Part shown: positions 15,605-24,191 of the stretch, in pieces | Layout of the letters: every line of letters starts with the position of its first letter | Position numbering within the stretch: the first letter of the stretch is position 1 | NCBI RefSeq assembly: GCF_035712445.1 | Contig: NZ_DASTAT010000127.1 | Location: 1 to 36,774, forward strand | From: Oligoflexus sp. | GTDB taxonomy: Bacteria; Bdellovibrionota_B; Oligoflexia; Oligoflexales; Oligoflexaceae | Length of the DNA stretch: 36,774 nucleotides | Direction: 5' to 3' | The notes under the pieces: model-generated | Told to the model about the DNA's origin: nothing | Database searches by the model: none | What the model saw: only the letters and a program-made list of their open reading frames with translations | Program-made: the position numbers and the translations under genes

Positions 15605-16650
15605 GATAACTCCTCGTCGAGGGCTTTCCAAAAACGCTGCAGCTCGGCCTGCGGCCGCGCCGCCACACGAATCCAAGCGGGTAAATCATAGGATGCGCAG
15701 CTGCGGACTAAAATGCGATGCTCACTCCAAAGCCGTGCGATCAGAGGGTCGACGTTTTGGGGTTTCAGCAGAGTGAATATCGTTTGCGAGGGCACATAAG
15801 GGATGGAACGGGCCTGAAGCCCTGCCTCCAAAAGCTGATGATCGTTCAGCAGCAGCTCACGGCTGCGGGTCAGCTTCTCATGATGCTCGACGATCCAAAG
15901 TCCAGCCGCCTGGGCCAGGCTATTGACTGACCAGGTGGGGATTTCCTGAGCGATCTCCCGCAGAAGATAGGGATGCGCCTCCATATAACCAAGGCGCAGA
16001 CCGGCTATGGAAAAATCCTTGGTCAAGGAATGAAAGCGCAAAGCATTCGGCGGCCATTCCAAAAGACTGGCCGAACGCCAGTGAGGACTGAGGCTCAAAA
16101 AAGAATGATCCAAGCAAAAAAGCGTCCGAGGATAATGGGACGCAAGCCGACTGAGACCGCTCATATCCTGAAAGAAGCCGGTCGGGCTGCAGGGGTTGCT
16201 CAGGAGTATAAGCACAGGATTATGCGCCTCCAGAGCGTCTTTCAATTCATCCAAGGTCCATTGGAATTGATTTTTTTCTTCGGCGCGGAAAACAATCCGT
16301 TCCGCGCCTGTTCGCAAAGCCGCGCGCGTGAACTCTGAATAATTGGGTTCCACGGCGATCCATTTCAAACCGGGCTTTAAAAAAGCCCGCGCCGTCGCCC
16401 AAAAGAGTTCATTGCAGCCATTGCCCACCAGAATTTCTGCGGCAGTGCGGCCCGCAAGAGCAGCGAGGCCCTCGCGCAATTCCTTCTGCTCGGGATCAGG
16501 ATACTGATCAAAGGCCTGACGCGCGAGAAAGGTGACAAGGTCCGGATCGGGACCGTAGGGATTGATATTCACACTCAGATCCAAAACGGAAGGATCGGGC
16601 AAAGCGCCGTCCGGAGTCAGGCCTCCGTGCTTCCATATCCTAGGCTCCAT
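15592..16650 (-). CDS. cobD: Threonine-phosphate decarboxylase / PLP fold-type I aminotransferase
   Basis: 352 aa from the ATG at 16650, with a GGGGGA ribosome site. It starts with a HGG motif and LSVNINPYGP, as in the CobD/HisC-like subgroup. The PLP-binding Lys is in SLTKDFSIAGLRLGY, and the substrate/cofactor block reads LSNPCSPTGF. In the cobalamin pathway this enzyme makes (R)-1-amino-2-propanol phosphate for the CbiB step. The position between cbiB and cobQ with overlapping ends supports that role over histidinol-phosphate aminotransferase. The symbol follows Salmonella usage (the same gene is called cobC in other organisms). No threonine kinase gene is visible nearby. Confidence 0.9.
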   Translation of the reverse strand: MEPRIWKHGGLTPDGALPDPSVLDLSVNINPYGPDPDLVTFLARQAFDQYPDPEQKELREGLAALAGRTAAEILVGNGCNELFWATARAFLKPGLKWIAVEPNYSEFTRAALRTGAERIVFRAEEKNQFQWTLDELKDALEAHNPVLILLSNPCSPTGFFQDMSGLSRLASHYPRTLFCLDHSFLSLSPHWRSASLLEWPPNALRFHSLTKDFSIAGLRLGYMEAHPYLLREIAQEIPTWSVNSLAQAAGLWIVEHHEKLTRSRELLLNDHQLLEAGLQARSIPYVPSQTIFTLLKPQNVDPLIARLWSEHRILVRSCASYDLPAWIRVAARPQAELQRFWKALDEELSCPA

Positions 16651-16659
16651 GTGTCCCCC

Positions 16660-17622
16660 TTATGCCCATAGTCCAGCCATCAGCAGCGCAGCGGCCATAA
16701 AAAAAGGCCAGGCCAAGGCCGCCGCCCCTTCTGCAAAACGCCAGGCCTCATGAATCAAAGGCAGCGTGCTGGGTCTTAAACGCTGACCGAGAGTATAGAC
16801 CGAGGTCTTCCGCAGCTGGATGCCGAGCATTCCCGCCATCGTTGCCATGGGCCAGCCTCCATTGGGACTCGGCGTCAGCGCATGATCCCGACGCGCGACC
16901 GACCATGCGAACGCAGCCCTGGGCGTGTCGAGGTTTTGAATGCGGCCATTGATGCTGCGCGCGGCGAGAAGAAAGAGAACGGTGATACGCGCCGGTATAT
17001 AATTCAAGACATCATCCGTGCGGGCGGCGACGCAGCCCAGATTCTTATAATGATTCTTGTAGCCGATCATGGCGTCCATGGTATTCACGGCCCGATAAAA
17101 AACCGCCCCCGGCACTCCGAAGAACACAGCGAAAAACCAGGGTGCGATCACGCTATCCGATAAATTTTCGGCCAGGGAACTGATGGCGGCTTCGGTCAGC
17201 TCCTCTTCATTGAGTTGACTCGCATTCCGGCTGCAAAGAGCCCGCAGCTCAAAACGAGCGGCATCCACATTGCCCTGCTCCAGATGCTTATGCACATTCT
17301 CCGCGGCACCACCCAGAGCTTTCCAGGCAAAGCTCGCCTTGAGCCAGAAGGTTGTGATGAAAAGCTGCGGGATCGGCAAGGCTTCCGCAGCTTGAATCGT
17401 GAAATAAGCCGCGCCTGCAAAAAATGCGGGAATCGTGAGGGTAAGGAGCAGCCCGCCCATGAATTCGAAGCGCGCCCCGCGACCCAAAAAAATCCTTTCG
17501 CCCCAGCTTATCGTACGGCCTATCCAGACCACCGGATGGAAACGGTTGGGATACTCGCCGACCAAAAGATCCAAGGCGAGGGCAAGTATCCACGCCAGAG
17601 CAAGGATCAGGGGGCTAGGCAT
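16660..17622 (-). CDS. cbiB: Adenosylcobinamide-phosphate synthase
   Basis: 320 aa from the ATG at 17622, overlapping the cobU stop by 8 bases. It is an inner-membrane protein with several helices. Family marks are the N-terminal DLLVGEYPNRFHPVVWIG and the C-terminal SPNGGWPMATMAG. It attaches aminopropanol (or its phosphate) to adenosylcobyric acid, giving adenosylcobinamide (phosphate). It sits 9 bases before cobD, which makes its co-substrate, and right after cobU, which acts on its product. The same step is called cobD in Pseudomonas nomenclature. Confidence 0.95.
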   Translation of the reverse strand: MPSPLILALAWILALALDLLVGEYPNRFHPVVWIGRTISWGERIFLGRGARFEFMGGLLLTLTIPAFFAGAAYFTIQAAEALPIPQLFITTFWLKASFAWKALGGAAENVHKHLEQGNVDAARFELRALCSRNASQLNEEELTEAAISSLAENLSDSVIAPWFFAVFFGVPGAVFYRAVNTMDAMIGYKNHYKNLGCVAARTDDVLNYIPARITVLFLLAARSINGRIQNLDTPRAAFAWSVARRDHALTPSPNGGWPMATMAGMLGIQLRKTSVYTLGQRLRPSTLPLIHEAWRFAEGAAALAWPFFMAAALLMAGLWA

Positions 17623-18220
17623 GGTCCGCCTCGTTCGCGAGTCGGACCAGTTTTTTCATCGGCAGTATCACGCCCATCGCGGCCAGATGCACTTCATGCG
17701 CGACAGCTGCGATGTCCTGCTGCAGGCGTCCGTTCAGATCACGGAAGCGTCGGGCCATCGCATTATCCGGCACGATTCCAAAACCGACTTCATTGCTGAC
17801 GAGGAGAACCCGCGGCGCCTTGGTCATCGCTGTCTGAAGGCCCAGATGAATTTCCTGGCGAATGGTGGCGTCGTCCTTCTCCTGCATCATGAGATTACTG
17901 ATCCAAAGCGTCAGACAATCGATGAGGATGACATCAAAGAAGGGTTGGAGCCGCAGATGCTGATGCAAACCGAAGGGCGCATCGAGAGTTTGGAAATCCT
18001 CGCGCCTTTCCTCCTGATGCAGTCGAATGCGTTCCTGCATTTCCGCGTCCCAGGCCTGGGCTGTGGCCACGAAAAGCCTATTTTTACCGCATTTAAGCGC
18101 TGTCGCGACCGCGAATCGACTTTTGCCGGAGCGGGCGCCGCCGCTGATCAAATCCAGTCGGGATTGGCAAGGCAGAGATAAGACTGGGGGATCATCAGCA
18201 AACAAAGCCGGCACCTTCAT
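17615..18220 (-). CDS. cobU: Adenosylcobinamide kinase / guanylyltransferase
   Basis: 201 aa from the ATG at 18220 with AGGATG upstream. The P-loop is GGARSGKS at 27-34, and the second family block is NEVGFGIVPDNAMARRFRD. It phosphorylates adenosylcobinamide and transfers GMP to make adenosylcobinamide-GDP for CobS. The 23 residues before LISGGARSGKS are an unusual N-terminal extension, since most family members start only a few residues before the P-loop. An in-frame TTG just before ISGG could be an alternative start but has no good ribosome site. Twenty bases separate it from cbiZ. Confidence 0.94.
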   Translation of the reverse strand: MKVPALFADDPPVLSLPCQSRLDLISGGARSGKSRFAVATALKCGKNRLFVATAQAWDAEMQERIRLHQEERREDFQTLDAPFGLHQHLRLQPFFDVILIDCLTLWISNLMMQEKDDATIRQEIHLGLQTAMTKAPRVLLVSNEVGFGIVPDNAMARRFRDLNGRLQQDIAAVAHEVHLAAMGVILPMKKLVRLANEADHA

Positions 18221-18241
18221 ATTTCATCCTATGGGCTAAGG

Positions 18242-18961
18242 TTATTTCATTGCCGCTTGGACCCTGTCAAGCACCAGCGGATGATCGGGATGCAGCTGCA
18301 TCCAGCGCTGCACACCCTTCTCGACGGCGGTGAAGACTGCAGCACCAATGGCGGATCCAACGGCTGTATGCTTGCCTGCATAAGGATTCACGAGCGCCCT
18401 ATCGAGACAGGCTATGGCATGGCAGTCGGTGCCTGTCCCGGTCGCGGGCTCGCCCGTCATCACGCTGCGAATGCCGCTTTCCAGAACAGCGGCCGTCTTG
18501 GCTTCCGCGCTAATGACCATGGCTTCCAGCATGGCCTCCAGACTCAGCGCCTCGTCCACGATGCAGGCGCAGTTGATGGTGCCCACGCGGCTTGTCATGC
18601 GACTCGGATCACCGGCCCGCAGGGCATTGCCCAGTCCCACCGTCACCACCGCATGAGCCGTGACGCCGCCGACCGTAAGCTTGCACTGCGTGTACTGTTC
18701 GATTCTGGCACTGGTCATAAAACCAAGAGCATCCTGGGCGTCGATGCGGGTCAATTTTTCTTGCAAAAATTCCTGGGGGCAGACCTCGCGGGTAAGATCA
18801 TAAGGGCCAACCTGCACCCACGCTATCGATTGCGCATGACGCCATCCGCCGCCTTGAAGGGCCCAGCTCAGGGTCTTCATCTTTTCAGGCAGGGTCCACA
18901 GCAGAAAAGGCTGCGTTTCACCCGGCGCACGAAGGATCATGATGGAAGAGTCTCGTTTCAT
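18242..18961 (-). CDS. cbiZ: Adenosylcobinamide amidohydrolase
   Basis: 239 aa from the ATG at 18961; the frame is open to 19045 but that part runs into the divergent peptidase leader. CbiZ removes the aminopropanol tail from scavenged adenosylcobinamide, giving adenosylcobyric acid that re-enters the pathway at CbiB. Family blocks seen are VTVGLGNALRAGDPSRM, GTINCACIVDEALS, a conserved EAKTAAVLE segment, GTGTDCHAIAC and YAGKHTAVGSAIG. It is the first gene of the cob operon, which makes this primarily a salvage-and-remodelling operon. I found no cobalamin riboswitch in the 126 bases before the divergent gene. Confidence 0.93.
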   Translation of the reverse strand: MKRDSSIMILRAPGETQPFLLWTLPEKMKTLSWALQGGGWRHAQSIAWVQVGPYDLTREVCPQEFLQEKLTRIDAQDALGFMTSARIEQYTQCKLTVGGVTAHAVVTVGLGNALRAGDPSRMTSRVGTINCACIVDEALSLEAMLEAMVISAEAKTAAVLESGIRSVMTGEPATGTGTDCHAIACLDRALVNPYAGKHTAVGSAIGAAVFTAVEKGVQRWMQLHPDHPLVLDRVQAAMK

Positions 18962-19087
18962 ACCGGTGTTCTCTAGCACGGGACTCAAGAATTCTCGATC
19001 GCAAAACGGGTTGAGCTTGCCGAAATCGTGCCGAGGCGCTACCAACGAGGCAGAACCGATGAATGGATTGAATCAAAAGGATATGCC

Positions 19088-21496
19088 ATGATCCGCAAGC
19101 TCTGTATGCTGGGTTTTTTTCTGGCGCAAACAGCCGCTGTTGCCGGCCCGAAATCCGCACCGGCCATTCCCACGACCCTCCGTGACATGATAAAGGCGCC
19201 TCTTCAGCCGCTGAGCACCCCCGATCCCACGGGAACCAAGGTCCTGTATCTGCAGCGTGATCCTGTGGTTCCCCTGGAATTTCTGGCCGCACCGGCTTTG
19301 GGTTTGGGTGGAGCTCAGATCGATCCGCAGCTTTGGGCGGTGAAACGTCGGACGATTTATACCAACCCTTCGATGTTTTCCCTGGAAACGAAGCAGACCG
19401 TCGTCATCAAAGTCCCGCGCGATCGGCATGTGGAAAACATGCGTTTCAGTCCCGATGGTCGGCAGGTCGTATTGAGTCTGGATGCGAAGGACGGGGTTGA
19501 AATCTGGCTGGCGGATACCGGCAGCGGAGCTGCGCGGAAACTGGAAAAACACTATTTGAATGACAGCTTGGTTGAAAATCCTTTTCAATGGTCTGCGGAT
19601 AGCCAGACGGTTTTCATCGCGACCCGCGCCCGCTTTCAGGATGCGCTGAAGGCTTCTGAATTGGATGGCGCCACGATTGAAGAAGCGGAAGGCGCACGGG
19701 TTCCGGCCCGGACCTATGCCTTTCTTTTGCGCACGGCTCAGGATCAGAAACTCTTTCAACGCGTGGCCGATGTGCAGCTGGTGGCGGTGACGGCGCGCAG
19801 TATGAAAACGAAAAAAGTGGGACCTATTTTACCTCTGCAGTCCTTTGATCTGGCGCCGGATGGCGAGCACCTTCTGCTTCAGAGTTTTGCGGCGCCTTAC
19901 TCGCTGGCTGTGCCGGCCGGGCTTTTCGCGCGCGATGTGCAGGTGCTGTCCCTCAAGACCAATGCCTTGCAAAAAGTTTTGCACATGCCCGTGGCGGAAA
20001 CCGTTCCTCCTGAAGGCGAGCGCACGGGTCCGCGGGATATTCGCTGGCAGCTCGATCATCCCGCCCGCCTTATCTGGTGGGAGGCCCTGGATGACGGCGA
20101 TCCTCGGAAAAAAGTGCCCTTTCGTGATCGACTCATGACCTGGGATCTTCCCTTCACTGGCAAGGCGCAGGAGCGGCTGAAAATCGAAGAACGTGCGGCT
20201 GGCATCAGCTTCATGCCAAGGCCGGATCAGCTTTTGGTGCGGGATGTGAACCCGGACACGCAGACGATCCGGGTCGATTTTGTGGATCTCAAGGCCAATG
20301 AGCAGCGGCGTCTCCTCGATTATGTGATGACGGATGCTTACAATAATCCTGGCCGCATCATTCAGGCTCCTGATGCCTCGGGAGATATTCGGGTGGTCAT
20401 GGACGAGGGTCGCATCTTCCTGGCGGGAGAAGGACGCAATCCCAAAGGCGAGCAGCCCTTTTTGGACAGCATGGATATTACGAGCCGGGAAAAGAAACGC
20501 CTCTTCCAATCGCCTGCCGATGCTCCCTACGTCGCGGAATATTCGTTCATGGTGAAGCGTCAGCCCGGGACTCTGGCCCTGATCCGCCAGGCCGCGGACA
20601 TGCCGCCGAATCTTTGGCTTTATGATTTGAAGACGGGCCGCAGCGAAGCCATCACGCAGTTTGCCGACAACGTCCCGGCGATGACCAAGGCGAAGAAACA
20701 GCCTTTGGTGTATCAAAGGAAAGATGGCATCACCCTTTCGGGAACCCTTTATTTACCGCATAACTATGTGCCTGGCACCAAACTGCCGGCGATGATCTGG
20801 GCCTATCCCGAGGAATTCCGTTCGAAGGACGTCGCGGGTCAGGTGCGCGTTTCGGATAAGCGTTACAGCCGACCCTCGCCGATTGGTGTTGAATGGCTGG
20901 TGACGCAGGGTTATGCGGTTCTGACCAACGCCGCGATGCCGGTCGTGGGGGACAAGGAAACGGTGAACAACACCTTTGTGCAGCAGATCGTGTCGAACGC
21001 GGAAGCGGCGATTGATGCCCTGGACCAGCGCGGTGTCGTGGATCGCAATCGCGTGGCTATCGGTGGTCATAGCTATGGGGCTTTCATGACGGCGAATCTT
21101 CTGGCCCATAGTCAGATATTCTGTGCAGGCATTGCCCGCAGCGGTGCTTATAATCGGAGTCTGACGCCCTTTGGATTCCAGTCCGAGCGTCGCACGTTCT
21201 GGGAGGCCAAGGATTTTTATATGATGGTTTCGCCCTTTGCTGAGGCGGATAAAATCAAGACGCCTTTGCTGTTGATTCACGGCAAGAATGATAACAACCC
21301 CGGCACCTCGCCCATTCAAACGGAACGCATGTTCCAGGCGATTCGAGGCGTCGGCGGCACCGCGCGGCTGGTGATGCTGCCTTATGAATCCCATGCCTAC
21401 CGCGCGGCGGAGAATGTGGAGCTGGTGCAGAGTGAAAGTCTCGATTGGCTCAATCGGAACTGTGGGCCGGTGAAGGCGACGGCGGATCGCTTGTGA
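19088..21496 (+). CDS. Exported S9-family (prolyl oligopeptidase/glutamyl peptidase-like) serine peptidase
   Basis: 802 aa from the ATG at 19088 with AAAGGA upstream; the open frame to 19028 adds a charged leader before an otherwise normal signal peptide and was rejected. The signal peptide is MIRKLCMLGFFLAQTAAVAG. Residues 40-560 form a beta-propeller-like region, and an alpha/beta hydrolase domain follows. The catalytic triad is Ser662 in GGHSYGAFM, Asp735 in HGKNDNNPG and His769 in YESHAYRA. The block WWEALDDGDPRKKVPFRDR is characteristic of S9D enzymes, which include glutamyl endopeptidases, so cleavage after acidic residues is possible. It probably acts in the periplasm or outside the cell. 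It is convergent with the TPR kinase, with 6 bases between the stops. Confidence 0.92.
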   Translation: MIRKLCMLGFFLAQTAAVAGPKSAPAIPTTLRDMIKAPLQPLSTPDPTGTKVLYLQRDPVVPLEFLAAPALGLGGAQIDPQLWAVKRRTIYTNPSMFSLETKQTVVIKVPRDRHVENMRFSPDGRQVVLSLDAKDGVEIWLADTGSGAARKLEKHYLNDSLVENPFQWSADSQTVFIATRARFQDALKASELDGATIEEAEGARVPARTYAFLLRTAQDQKLFQRVADVQLVAVTARSMKTKKVGPILPLQSFDLAPDGEHLLLQSFAAPYSLAVPAGLFARDVQVLSLKTNALQKVLHMPVAETVPPEGERTGPRDIRWQLDHPARLIWWEALDDGDPRKKVPFRDRLMTWDLPFTGKAQERLKIEERAAGISFMPRPDQLLVRDVNPDTQTIRVDFVDLKANEQRRLLDYVMTDAYNNPGRIIQAPDASGDIRVVMDEGRIFLAGEGRNPKGEQPFLDSMDITSREKKRLFQSPADAPYVAEYSFMVKRQPGTLALIRQAADMPPNLWLYDLKTGRSEAITQFADNVPAMTKAKKQPLVYQRKDGITLSGTLYLPHNYVPGTKLPAMIWAYPEEFRSKDVAGQVRVSDKRYSRPSPIGVEWLVTQGYAVLTNAAMPVVGDKETVNNTFVQQIVSNAEAAIDALDQRGVVDRNRVAIGGHSYGAFMTANLLAHSQIFCAGIARSGAYNRSLTPFGFQSERRTFWEAKDFYMMVSPFAEADKIKTPLLLIHGKNDNNPGTSPIQTERMFQAIRGVGGTARLVMLPYESHAYRAAENVELVQSESLDWLNRNCGPVKATADRL

Positions 21497-21502
21497 ATGG
21501 AA

Positions 21503-24181
21503 TCACGCAGCCGGCACCGCCACGGCGGGCACGGGCAGGGTCATGCAGAGGCAGGCGCCGCGGCCCTGATCGTTGTCACGCAGGCTGACATCACCGCCGA
21601 CTTTTTTCGCAATCGCAAGGACGGCCGCCAGTCCCATGCCACGTCCTGAGGTCGTGGAAATCTGTCCGGCTGTGCTGGTGCCTTCCTGAAACAAAAGATC
21701 GGTCAGTTCACGACCCGGCGCAGGCTGGAAATTTTTCTCCCGCGCCAGGTCCTCCAGTTTTTTCCAGTTGATTCCAAACCCATTATCCCGCAGCGTCATC
21801 AAAAGCTGGCCTTCCTCCTGCAGAGCTTCCAGCGTGACTGCCGGAGCTTCCTGAAGCCTTTCCCCCCGGGCATGCGGCAGCAGAAATCCATGATCTATGC
21901 TATTGGTCATCGCGTGCAGAAGCATGTCATGCACCGCGCGGGTATCGACCCTGTCCCAGCCGGCAAAACCATCAAGCACGGTGAATCGCGCCGGCTTTTG
22001 ATAGCGGGCCGCCAGCCTCTGCCTCGCTTCGGGGATCAGCTTCGATGTAATATCCCAAAGATTGGCCACCGATTGATCCTGCACCATATTCAAATGTGGC
22101 AGCAGATCACGGTAGGCATTCAAACTATCCAAAAGATCCTGCATATGGCTGGCAAACGAGGCATGATCCAGTTCATGCGCGTTGAAAAGATCCTCAAAAC
22201 CATGGACGATGCCGGTGATGTCCTTGAGCCCCAGGGTTCGCGCAGCCCCTTTCAAGGTATGCAGCATGCGCTTGATATCGGAATAATTCTCTTCCATGCT
22301 GATCGTCTTCTGCAGCGGAAGTATCGTCTTCTCGGCCTCGACCAGAAACTGAGCAATCCGCTGCGGCCGCCCACGGGCAATCGCATCAATGCGATCGGCC
22401 ATGCGGGAGATGCGTTCCTGCGCGACCGCCGCCTCCTTCTGGGCCGCGACCTGACGCGTGATATCCCGGAATAACAGCAGCATCGTTTGAGTCAGACCGT
22501 CCGCATCGGGCAGCACCTGCCACTCCAAAGCAAGAATGCGCGAACGGAACCGCAGCTCGCGCGGCAGGTTCCCTTCATTCAACTCCCAGGCCAGCTCCTT
22601 CTCGCCAAACATCGCGCGCAGACTTTCGCGCCAGACGGGTTGATCGGCGGCACTGCCGTCCACACGGGCCAAAAGCAAATCCCAGATGCTTTGACCTTCA
22701 AGAGATCCGCTATGACCTAAGAGTTCGCCGGCATAATGCGAGGACTCACCCTGGATGATGAAATCGGGTCCAAAGCGCAGGATCCCTTCTTCGATCGTAT
22801 CCAGGATCAATTTCAGGTTGGCTCTTTGCTGCCGGATCTGCCGCCCGCGCCGCAGGGCAATCCCCGATGCGCTTAAGGCCAGTCCGCCCATCATAAGAAG
22901 ACCATAGGTGAGCTTTTGCAGACGCTCACGCTTTTGAATTTCCGCATTCTGAATCTGATTCTCGGTGGTCAGCTTTTCATTCAGAAACTGCTGCCGCTGC
23001 ACTTCCATGTCGCGTGTCAGTCGGCCGATTTCGTCGTTGCGCCTTTTCAAAGAATTTTCAAAATTCAAATCCAAAAGTTCGCGCAGGATTTCCAGTTCCT
23101 TATCCTTCTGTCCGGTGGCTTTATAGTAGCCCTGCAGCATGTAATAGACCTGCTCCTTTTGAACCTTGCTGCTGGTTTCCTTCAAAGCCCCATCGAAGTC
23201 CTTGAGCAAAGGGGGGATCTTATCAAACTTTTTCTGCAGGACATAAGCCTTTCCCAGATCGCTCAAAATCAAAATATCATAGAAGCTGACATTGACCTTG
23301 CGATAATAATCCCTGGCGAATTCCAAATCTTTTTCCGCTGCATCATAGCGCTTTTGATCCAGATGAAGGCGGCCGCGTTCCATATAGGTGCTGGCTATGT
23401 AGTTTTCATAATCAAGGCTCTGCGCCAGCTTCAGATTTTCATTCAGGATAGCCTCAACCTTGTCCGACTCATTGTTATCCCGATAAATTGAAAAAAAGAC
23501 CTGACTGATCCAGTAGCTTTCATAGCGCAGATGATGAGCCCGCGAATATTCAAGCGACTCCTCCAGCATCCTTATGCCTTCCGCCCGCCGCGGGCCGATA
23601 AGCTGGGCATAAAGGGCACCAATGCAGGACAGCATATCGTAGTAATGGGCGTCCTGGGGCAGTTTGGAAAGGAGATGAAAGACCACGGTGAATTGAGCCG
23701 CAGCTTTTTCCTGCTTGCCGATGCGATGAAAAAAAGAACCCGTGGCGTTGGAGGTATGAGCGATCAGAGCATCATCCGCGGTTTTACGGGCCAGCTCCAG
23801 GGATTTCAAAAAGTGAAGCTCGGCCTCCTCGGCCTTCGCATCATATTCCAAAATCCCACCCTGGACATAGGTCAGGAGCGCCTCATACTTCAAGAATCCA
23901 AGGTCCCGGGCCCTTGGCAAGGCGGCATTCACATGGTTTTGTGCGATATCGCTCTGCTCCTGAAACCAGGCGGCCTCGGCGGCCAGGGTATGCAGGGCGG
24001 TCCAGAATTCGGGATCCTGGCCGGGATTCACGTGAATCAGCGTGGCCTCGGCTTCCAAACGAAAAGCGCGGGGATCATCATAGATTTCCACGCGGCGCTG
24101 CAGAAGATTCGGCAAATCCTCGAAGGCGGCGCACAGTGTTGAAGCTTGTAAAAAAAGCCAGGCAAGCAGCGGGTAGCGCAT
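21503..24181 (-). CDS. TPR-sensor CheA-like kinase (TPR-TM-PAS-Hpt-ATPase)
   Basis: 892 aa from the ATG at 24181 (AGGGG upstream). Signal peptide at 1-19, periplasmic TPR-like helical repeats at about 60-375, a coiled coil at 380-422, a membrane helix at 425-444, a PAS-like domain at about 453-575, and an Hpt domain at about 590-700 with His641 in MLHTLKGAARTLG. The CheA-type ATPase follows with Asn760 in LLHAMTNSIDHGF, DNGFG at 799-803 and GRGMG at 846-850. Cytoplasmic plan and motif order match the kinases at 1-1697 and 27801-30665, but the sensor is different. It lies 10 bases after the MFS gene and is probably co-transcribed with it, so sensing linked to that transporter's substrate is a reasonable guess. 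The cognate response regulator is not in the window. Confidence 0.88.
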   Translation of the reverse strand: MRYPLLAWLFLQASTLCAAFEDLPNLLQRRVEIYDDPRAFRLEAEATLIHVNPGQDPEFWTALHTLAAEAAWFQEQSDIAQNHVNAALPRARDLGFLKYEALLTYVQGGILEYDAKAEEAELHFLKSLELARKTADDALIAHTSNATGSFFHRIGKQEKAAAQFTVVFHLLSKLPQDAHYYDMLSCIGALYAQLIGPRRAEGIRMLEESLEYSRAHHLRYESYWISQVFFSIYRDNNESDKVEAILNENLKLAQSLDYENYIASTYMERGRLHLDQKRYDAAEKDLEFARDYYRKVNVSFYDILILSDLGKAYVLQKKFDKIPPLLKDFDGALKETSSKVQKEQVYYMLQGYYKATGQKDKELEILRELLDLNFENSLKRRNDEIGRLTRDMEVQRQQFLNEKLTTENQIQNAEIQKRERLQKLTYGLLMMGGLALSASGIALRRGRQIRQQRANLKLILDTIEEGILRFGPDFIIQGESSHYAGELLGHSGSLEGQSIWDLLLARVDGSAADQPVWRESLRAMFGEKELAWELNEGNLPRELRFRSRILALEWQVLPDADGLTQTMLLLFRDITRQVAAQKEAAVAQERISRMADRIDAIARGRPQRIAQFLVEAEKTILPLQKTISMEENYSDIKRMLHTLKGAARTLGLKDITGIVHGFEDLFNAHELDHASFASHMQDLLDSLNAYRDLLPHLNMVQDQSVANLWDITSKLIPEARQRLAARYQKPARFTVLDGFAGWDRVDTRAVHDMLLHAMTNSIDHGFLLPHARGERLQEAPAVTLEALQEEGQLLMTLRDNGFGINWKKLEDLAREKNFQPAPGRELTDLLFQEGTSTAGQISTTSGRGMGLAAVLAIAKKVGGDVSLRDNDQGRGACLCMTLPVPAVAVPAA

Positions 24182-24191
24182 GCATCAACCC

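Noticed and set aside
18900..19090. Cobalamin riboswitch upstream of cbiZ
   Set aside because: The space is too short and I see no B12-box-like core or typical stems. Absence is by eye and would need a covariance search to confirm.
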